DNA of 64,000 nucleotides from NCBI GenBank assembly GCA_010015805.1, contig ML978147.1, positions 78,283 to 142,282 on the forward strand, given 5' to 3'. Made by a program: the position numbers and the translations under genes. Of this stretch, positions 57,735 through 64,000 are shown in pieces. Each line of letters begins with the position of its first letter. Position 1 is the first letter of the stretch. This stretch comes from Rhizodiscina lignyota. Its lineage: Eukaryota; Ascomycota; Dothideomycetes; Aulographales; Rhizodiscinaceae. A model generated the notes under the pieces. It saw only the letters and a list, made by a program, of their open reading frames with translations. It was not told the DNA's origin and made no database searches.

Positions 57735-58523
57735 CAAGAATGGTTCGGATGCCTTGTAGTATCTGTCACCGAATATTCACTAACTCATCGTACGCGATAA
57801 ACCTAAAACATATATCATCTCAAGTTGATGCTCTAACTGAATATATATTCGAATTTTGATGACACCTTGTTACAGTCTGAGCTCGGTCTCGAGGGTGATC
57901 TCGAGATCTTGCGATGAGATGAATTTCTCGCTGAGCCGTCCTCTTCCTGCAAAGCTACGGCTGGCTTTTGAGATTGAGAAAGGAAGGATTGTCCAGGTGG
58001 ACATGTAGAATTAAAAAATTATATCGAAAGGCTCATCGTGTGGGATGGACTAGAGAATATTAATAGGCGTAGGCCTGTCATACATACACGATCTCATTCA
58101 AATCAAACTTAAAATAAGCAGTTCGAATAAAACTTCCACTGAAATTGTATCTTCTGCCGGGATCTTGCGTGGAATGGTGTTCCTCTGCTGCAAAGGCAGG
58201 AAATCAGGAAAGCAAGGGAATTCAGGTGGTGTAGTCTTGAAGTTGGGGGCAGCAACACCCAAGATATGGATGGGTGCACCCTCCCCCTAAACTTGGGTAC
58301 TTAGCCGTTTTGGTTCTGGGACCGCTCGTCCCCTTGGCCTGGGTTCACATGACATTTGGGCTCATGACATAAGCAGTGCCAAGCCTCAAGCCGAGTGAGG
58401 TCGAGCTGCGCAACCTTGTCGAATGTCGATTGACATCTTGAAGCTCGGATTCAACATTGCTTGACCCACCACCTCACCGTTAACGAAAGAGCAGGCTCTG
58501 TCCTGTTGCATTGGACTGGCAAC
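57735..58523. other. Intergenic region upstream of VMA6
   Basis: These 0.8 kb lie between co-directional genes. AT-rich text (58005-58140) is followed by a GC-richer promoter part. I see no gene or RNA. Confidence 0.45.
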
Positions 58524-59776
58524 ATGGAGGGCGTGTTCTACAATGTCAACTTTGGGTTCGTCACTGCCATACTATGCTGAACGAAGCTAATCCAGGCAGC
58601 TACATCGAAGGCATTGTCAGAGGGTATCGCAATGCTCTATTGACGGGCCAGAACTACAGCAATCTTACACAATGTGAAACCATAGACGGTGCGTCTAGCT
58701 GCAGTATCCTCCTCCAATTGTTACTGATTGATGTCTGCGCAGATGTCAAGCTCCAATTGTCACCCGCCTACGGTGACTTCCTTGCCGCTCTTCCTCCGAA
58801 TCCCTCAACCTCTGCACTTGCAAACAAGACGACTGACAAGCTCGTTGCCGAATTTCGCTATATCCAAGCCAATGCGACCGGAACACTCTCCAAGTTCATG
58901 GAGTACCTTACATACGGCTACATGATCGACAACGTCGCACTCCTCATCACCGGCACACTGCACGAGAGAGATACAAGAGAACTTCTGGAGCGGTGTCATC
59001 CGCTAGGATGGTTCGAGACAATGCCAGTACTCTGTGTCGCGACGAATATCGAGGAGCTGTACAACTCGGTTCTGATTGAGACGCCGCTTGCACCATACTT
59101 CAAGGGCAGCCTGAGCCATCAAGACCTGGACGAGCTGAACATTGAGATTATTCGCAACACGCTGTATAAGAACTATCTGGAGGACTTTTACGAGTGGTGC
59201 AATTCGGAGGCTGGGGTTGCCGGAACACCAACAGCGGAGGTGATGAGCGAGGTGCTGGAGTTTGAAGCGGATCGGAGAAGCATCAACATCACGCTCAACA
59301 GCTTTGGCACCGAGCTAAGCAAAGCTGAGAGGAAGAAGCTGTACCCGAATTTCGGACGATTGCATCCAGAGGGCACGCTGATGCTGAGCCGCGCAGACGA
59401 TGTCGAGGGCGTCAGGATCGCAGTAGATGGTGTGAGCGATTATAAGAATTTCTTTGATCAGACGGGACTGAGTGGAAGTGGAGGCGCTGGAGTGAGCAAC
59501 ATGGCAGGCGGTATGGGAGGCGAGACGAAGAGTCTGGAGGACATGTTCTACCAGAAGGAAATGGAGATTTCGAAATTGGCATTCACACGGCAATTCACGC
59601 ACTCTGTCGTGTATGCATGGGTCAAGCTGAGAGAACAGGTAAGACATGCGTGCAAAAAACGGGACTTGACGCAGACTAACGCTTTCCATCAGGAGATACG
59701 CAACATCACATGGATAGCGGAGTGCATTGCGCAGAACCAGAAGGAGAGGATAGGCAATTACATCAGCGTCTTCTGA
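58524..59776 (+). CDS. VMA6: V-type ATPase subunit d (V0 sector)
   Basis: Exons 58524-58555, 58600-58688, 58743-59638 and 59693-59776 give 366 residues, the normal length. The subunit caps the proton-translocating V0 ring and links it to the central stalk of the vacuolar ATPase on vacuole and Golgi membranes. The sequence follows the family closely: [46 protein letters not shown], then [41 protein letters not shown]-type end [20 protein letters not shown] fungal-type Gly-rich insert ([14 protein letters not shown]) precedes the last helices. The first intron is only 44 bp; its removal joins NFG to YIEG as in relatives. This is a housekeeping gene. Confidence 0.97.
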
Positions 59777-60260
59777 ACCTATCCTCTTGTTTCATGGCTC
59801 TGTACAGTTGCATCTGCCTATCATGTAGTCGTAGCGATACAGGCGTTGGGCGTGCCGGGAGATGAGATTCTGAAGAGTTAAGATAATAATTTCTGCTCGC
59901 CGACATCGGCTCCCGTACCTGCCTTACCCTCCGCCTTGAATCTCTTGACATCGTACGTTGCGCTGGCAGACAAGTCGCTCCTTCCTCATTTCTGCCGGTG
60001 TGACACTGCTAGCGCCAAGCCACGCCGCTGATTTAAAGTGCTGCCTCTCCCTCCAACTTCCTTTCCCACCACAATCCATCTTCTTTTTACATTGCACGCA
60101 GTTGTACCATCAATACAGAGTTGCATTGATTCCTTCTTCCGAGTTCGCCGCCTGTCTGTGGAGCTCACGTTCCATCTGCTTCAGTACGAGTCAAGTCCTT
60201 CGTCGCTTGACTTTGCACTTCACTTTGTGCAATTTTGAGGCTAACAATCACTCAGGCGAG
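59777..60260. other. Intergenic region between VMA6 and the 530-residue gene
   Basis: This contains the VMA6 3' region and a CT-rich leader (60040-60240) of the next gene. An open frame runs through the leader from 59958, but its sequence looks like untranslated CT-rich text. Confidence 0.45.
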
Positions 60261-61911
60261 ATGCATCCTGATCGTGCTGCTCTGATCAGTCTTCATGGTC
60301 CTGGAGAGGACATGGAGCGGGAGAGGCAGCTGAGACTCGCTCAACTCAAAGGCAATGGCGCTAACGCTGAGCCTTTGGGTAACAGACGCGTCTCTTTTGT
60401 TGATTCTGCTCTTGGGAACACCTCATCTGACACTCGCGGTGCATCTGTCGCCACCATTACCGCGAGTACAAAGTCTGAGAGAGCTACTCCTCAGTTTGAC
60501 TTTGGTCGTGGCGATCCTCTTCCACCTCGTCGGGCGCGCGCTCTTGCTCGAGATTCGCCTCAAGAGCCACTTCAGAACGCTTTAACTTACTTCAGAGACG
60601 CGCGCCCACAGGTGATTGCTGATTTTCTTGAATCCCTTATCGAGGCCGCTGACTTAATACTACTCGCAGGGAGACTCACCATTCCGCAGCCTTGCAGAGT
60701 CCCTCGATGCAGAACTGTTGATGTACCTCGCTCAGCGTCGCATCACGCCTGGATTCCTCAACGAAATCGACCTCTTCCTTCGAGGCCATCCCGAGCTTGC
60801 AGAGTACACTCCCGATTTCGTGCGACGCTTCAACAATGCTCGGCCTCTTGCGGCTTATCGCTTCTTCCTAAAAGGCTACACACGACCCGCACGCTACGTT
60901 CCGGGGATTCTGCCTGAGCGTGATGACCAGATCACACTTCCTCACGAGCTGCCTTCAGTGGCTTCGACTGTCGATGACGAGCTTGTAGATTTCTTCGATG
61001 GCTACGAATATCGGTACGATATCCTGCGCAGAATCGATGACCAAGTCAGAGCACTGTGCAACTTCCTGCGAAGCGGGGGCCGCTTGACGTGGACACAGCG
61101 TCTACTTGTGGGGTTGACTCTCTTTGGGAACCCCGTTGACGCTTACAAGCATTACGAGTACAACTACCAGACTGAGTGGCTGCCGCATCGCTACCTGCCT
61201 GAGCATGTTGTGCTGTCTGAGGTTCCCAAAGAGCCTGACTACTCGGTACCTACTGCTCGCGTGCGCACGCTCGATGGCGCCGACGACAAGACACGCCATA
61301 CTTTCCTGAACACGAGGCGGAAGATGGCTCGGGCGAATGATGCAGGAGTTGACGTCATTGACGTTCTGCTGGAGGATGTTGTTGTCGAATCGATTAAGCA
61401 TGGCTGTCGCAGACTCGAAGCCCAGGCAATCAGGCAGTGTGCCCAAGCCGCAATAGACGCCGAACGTATTCGAATGGGAGGCCGCGATATCGTCGACCTC
61501 GTCATGAGTATGGTTCCTAGTCGTCGCCGTGCGCCTCGGAACATTGTCACGCTTCCTCGCGGCAAGCAGCACGGCAAAGGCAGGGCGGCCAGGCGGCAGC
61601 GACTGACCACTCTCAAGCATACCCTTCGTACACTCTATCGGCAGGAGAAGTTCGCGGCGGGTATTTATGAGGAGGCTCGGTACAGCGGTACAGGCGCTGC
61701 TGGGTGGAACGAGGTGATGGACCTGCGACACGTACGTGAGACGCGCAAGCGGGTTGAAGGACAGTTCGTGGCAGACTTGGCTGGGTACATGATTGGTGCC
61801 GGTGTGTGGACGCAGTCTGTCGGCAGAGACGTCATGCACCGCTACGGTAAAGGAGAATGGGAAGCCGCTGGTGCTGCGGGCGTGCTGTCGCTGTGCCCGA
61901 CGGACATATAA
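60261..61911 (+). CDS. Uncharacterised 530-residue protein
   Basis: Two exons (60261-60611 and 60670-61911; 58-bp intron) give 530 residues. I do not recognise a family. The N-terminal 110 residues are polar and probably disordered (MHPDRAALISLHGPGEDMER). The middle is helical and acidic to neutral: SLDAELLMYLAQRRITPGFL, FLRGHPELAEYTPDFVRRFN, DDELVDFFDGYEYRYDILRR. A basic tract lies at about residues 400-435 (SRRRAPRNIVTLPRGKQHGK and following), and the end is WTQSVGRDVMHRYGKGEWEA. There are no membrane segments or cysteine clusters. The start ATG was chosen because it directly follows the CT-rich leader and begins a charged N-terminus. The basic tract could bind nucleic acid or act as a nuclear signal; that is a guess. 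Confidence 0.8.
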
Positions 61912-62720
61912 TTGCTGCGCATTGAATGCACGCAGCCGGCGTGGGGAGGTTTTCTGACTTTGATATTTTGTTACTTCGGCGTCTGGGTGCTCTGGGACGA
62001 TAGGAGGCCGGACATGGCCTTTGCGTGATTGCTTTTGTGGGCGCGGTTGCGCCGTGAACAGACAATGTCTGTTAAATGAATGAATTCATGTGCTGGTTAC
62101 TTCGAGAGATTCCGCCTTCGGTCATGTTATGCTTGCTCTGCTGTGTGAAGGGGATAGAAGAATATTTCGTCCGAGTTGAAACGACGCCGATAAATAACTA
62201 GTGTTTGATTGGGCGTGCAGCGTCCGTTTAAGATGCACGACATGAAGTATAGAGCTTTCCATGGTGTCGTTGTGTAGACAGAGTCGCGCTATCATTGGTT
62301 CGAAGGACACGTTATTTGATAGAATCTACGTAAGAGAAATGCGATGTTCGCTCCCAAGTGCAGAAGGGATTGGAGGATATTTTGGCTAGGTTGAAACGGT
62401 GCCCGATCACTAGGTTCGATCGTGTTTGAAGCAATAGACTTGATCGCCTCGGAAAACGTAAGTCTCTAGGTTGTTGAATTGCTCGGATATCTCTTTGGGG
62501 CCTACGGACCACGTACACCCACGTATGTGTCCGCGTGCTACTTTCTGTCGTGCCCCAACTCCGAGGACTTGTGAACTTCAATCCATCGACGTAGAATGCT
62601 CATAACCCATAATTCATGATTCATATCGAGCTCATCAAACCTCCATCCCCGCAAAATGCAGGACTTTCCACCAAACCCTCCTACGCACAAACAAGTCCAC
62701 ATCCCGTCCCAATAGTTCTT
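61912..62720. other. Intergenic region between convergent genes
   Basis: The 3' ends of the 530-residue gene and the HUB1-like gene face each other. Two related passages occur: gtccgagttgaaacgacgccgataa near 62170 and ggctaggttgaaacggtgcccgatca near 62384. These may be remnants of a local duplication. I see no gene. Confidence 0.4.
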
Positions 62721-63434
62721 TCAATCTCCCGTCCCCAGCTCCAAATCCAGTTGCACCCCATCATGAATCTCATAGTCTGCCAGACTGATAATGTCCTTGA
62801 GCGGCCGCTCGCCCTGCCGCTTCAGCATGATCTCATGGGGCCGGCGCCCGATCAGCGCCGCTAGCACGATCTTGAAGTCCCCCACGGTGTCAGTCGGTAC
62901 GCAGGGCACGATTGTCGTGGTGCCAAGACGGTCGTTCACCTTCACGCGGATGAACTCGGCGGGAGCGGAAGATTTGGGCTGTGCCGCCAGTTTCGGGTCT
63001 TTGGAAGATTTTGGAGGGCGATCTGAGCGGGGGGAGCGTGAGCGGCGGCGCTTTGGGGGGCGGTTGTCGTGGTCATTTCGGTCGTCTCGACGGCGGTAAT
63101 CTCTATCGTCGCCGCGATTGTCCCTGTCTCCTCGAGGGTATTCTCTATCGTCGCGTGAGTCGCGTGCGGGTCGCTCATCTCGATCGTACCGCTCTCTACG
63201 TGAAGAATAGCTGTCTCGCTCCCTGTCACCGTCGCGATCCCCTTCTCTTTCATGGTCCCTGTCCCTCTCACGATCCCTCTCTCGGTCTCTATCCTTCTTT
63301 TTCTCTCTCTCCTTCTCCTTATCACCGTCCTTACGTTTCCATTTGAGCTTTCCAGAGGTTGAAGGTTTGCTGGAGGATTTGACGCGAGTTTCTGGTTCTC
63401 CAAAGATACCTTCTTCGGGCGAGCTTGGTGCCAT
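62721..63434 (-). CDS. HUB1: Hub1/UBL5-type ubiquitin-like domain with long Arg/Asp-rich N-terminus
   Basis: A single exon of 237 residues, starting at MAPSSPEEG (an in-frame ATG lies 16 codons upstream). The C-terminal 75 residues are a Hub1-type ubiquitin-like domain: IRVKVNDRLGTTTIVPC, then PTDTVGDFKIVLAALIGRRP, LKDIISLADYEIHDGVQLDL. Hub1 binds spliceosomal proteins such as Snu66 without being conjugated and affects 5' splice-site use. The Asp that contacts the Snu66 motif is present in TDTVGD. The usual Tyr-Tyr end is replaced by LELGTGD. Typical Hub1 has about 73 residues. Here about 160 extra N-terminal residues are rich in RDRERD, RRRD and KRRRSRSPRS repeats, like SR-type splicing proteins. 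No intron is needed. Nuclear spliceosomal function is inferred. Confidence 0.87.
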   Translation of the reverse strand: MAPSSPEEGIFGEPETRVKSSSKPSTSGKLKWKRKDGDKEKEREKKKDRDRERDRERDRDHEREGDRDGDRERDSYSSRRERYDRDERPARDSRDDREYPRGDRDNRGDDRDYRRRDDRNDHDNRPPKRRRSRSPRSDRPPKSSKDPKLAAQPKSSAPAEFIRVKVNDRLGTTTIVPCVPTDTVGDFKIVLAALIGRRPHEIMLKRQGERPLKDIISLADYEIHDGVQLDLELGTGD

Positions 63435-63896
63435 ATTGTGCGAAAACTGTAAGACAAGTGTCTGAGGTGGAGAAGAATTCAAGACCGAGCGCTGGTTACA
63501 ATGTGTGAAGTCGGAGAGCTGAAATTTCTAAAGGCGCCTTGAGCTAAAGTTTCGACAAGCTAGCGCCACAATTCTTGGCGTTGCACCTCATGTGGCGGTG
63601 TAGCTGGCAAAGATTCGGTTCAACCTCGGATACGATGCGATATCCTTGCGGAATGGGCCGCGTTGACAATCCATCTCACCACCAATCATCGAGAAGAGAG
63701 GTGCAAACAGCAAAGCCTACGTTACTAGTTACTATTTCCTGTAGTAGCAAGCACTGGATTCTGCATTTGTATCGCGTAGGTTTTTCCCTCATCGCCGCCG
63801 CCACAGGGCGAGGCGCGAACCTCCGAAAATAGCGCTCCGAAAAACTCAACCTCTACCACCTCCACCACCTTCACCACCTCTATTCAACCTCAACGC
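63435..63896. other. Divergent promoter region at right edge
   Basis: This lies between the HUB1-like gene and the start of the next plus-strand gene. A CCA/CCT-rich leader (63848-63890) precedes the ATG at 63897. I see no other feature. Confidence 0.45.
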
Positions 63897-64000
63897 ATGC
63901 TATTAGGCAAACGACAACGCTCCCGAAGCCTATCAGCCGATAACCAAACAGAACGACGTATCCCGATGCCCCCAGAACCTTCCTCCGCTACAGGACGCAC
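63897..64000 (+). CDS. 5' end of a gene cut by the window edge
   Basis: An ATG at 63897 follows a CCACC-rich leader and opens a frame that runs to the end of the window (34 codons). The peptide begins MLLGKRQRSRSLSADNQ and is basic and polar. It is too short to assign. The leader-like text and divergent placement from the HUB1-like gene support a real start; chance cannot be excluded. Confidence 0.4.
   Translation, partial: MLLGKRQRSRSLSADNQTERRIPMPPEPSSATGR

Noticed and set aside
61102-61839. 245-codon minus-strand frame
   Set aside because: It is antisense to the second exon of the 530-residue gene, whose joined frame and leader are better supported.

Overview
The window comes from a filamentous ascomycete nuclear genome. 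Most genes carry one to five introns of roughly 45-75 bp with GT..CTAAC/CTRAC..AG signals. The gene content is also typical of such fungi: a HET-domain protein, Zn2Cys6 regulators, an NmrA-like protein, a cell-wall-integrity MAP kinase, and GPI- or membrane-anchored Ser/Gly-rich surface proteins. The style fits a dothideomycete-like fungus, but I cannot name a species. All exon joins below were read by eye and give one continuous frame; every coding sequence length was checked to be a multiple of three.

Left part (0.6-12.5 kb), accessory in character: a HET-domain gene (-), an NmrA-like NAD(P)-binding protein (-), and two divergently transcribed Zn2Cys6 regulators. These share a 495-bp promoter containing a perfect CCG-N6-CGG palindrome. 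A secreted-type epoxide hydrolase (+) and a homeodomain plus C2H2 regulator (+) follow. No polyketide, peptide or terpene backbone enzyme is present, so this is at most an orphan or incomplete metabolic/regulatory cluster. About 4.9 kb without a recognisable gene follows.

Middle part (17.3-38.9 kb), more housekeeping: a 1,677-residue, mostly disordered protein ending in a methyltransferase-like domain (+); a small-molecule methyltransferase (-); a 142-residue three-exon protein with a long first intron (-); the cell-wall-integrity MAP kinase MPK1/SLT2 with an 11-nt micro-exon (-); an AsaB/CmcJ-like oxygenase (-); a methionine-permease-type transporter (-); and a DUF2231-like membrane protein (+). 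The transporter and the DUF2231-like gene each appear to use a GC-AG intron.

Right part (41-64 kb): an aspartic-protease-like membrane protein that has lost its first catalytic motif (-) lies divergent from a 1,789-residue secreted repeat protein (+). The repeat protein has a 15-bp minisatellite coding for Ser/Gly repeats, four exact 67-residue repeats and a GPI-type tail. Then come a LanC-like protein (-), an isochorismatase-type hydrolase (+), a secreted flavin oxidase (+), V-ATPase subunit d (+), an unrecognised 530-residue protein (+), and a Hub1-type ubiquitin-like domain fused to a long Arg/Asp-rich N-terminal region (-). The 5' end of a further gene is cut by the window edge. I saw no convincing tRNA, rRNA, transposon or CRISPR.
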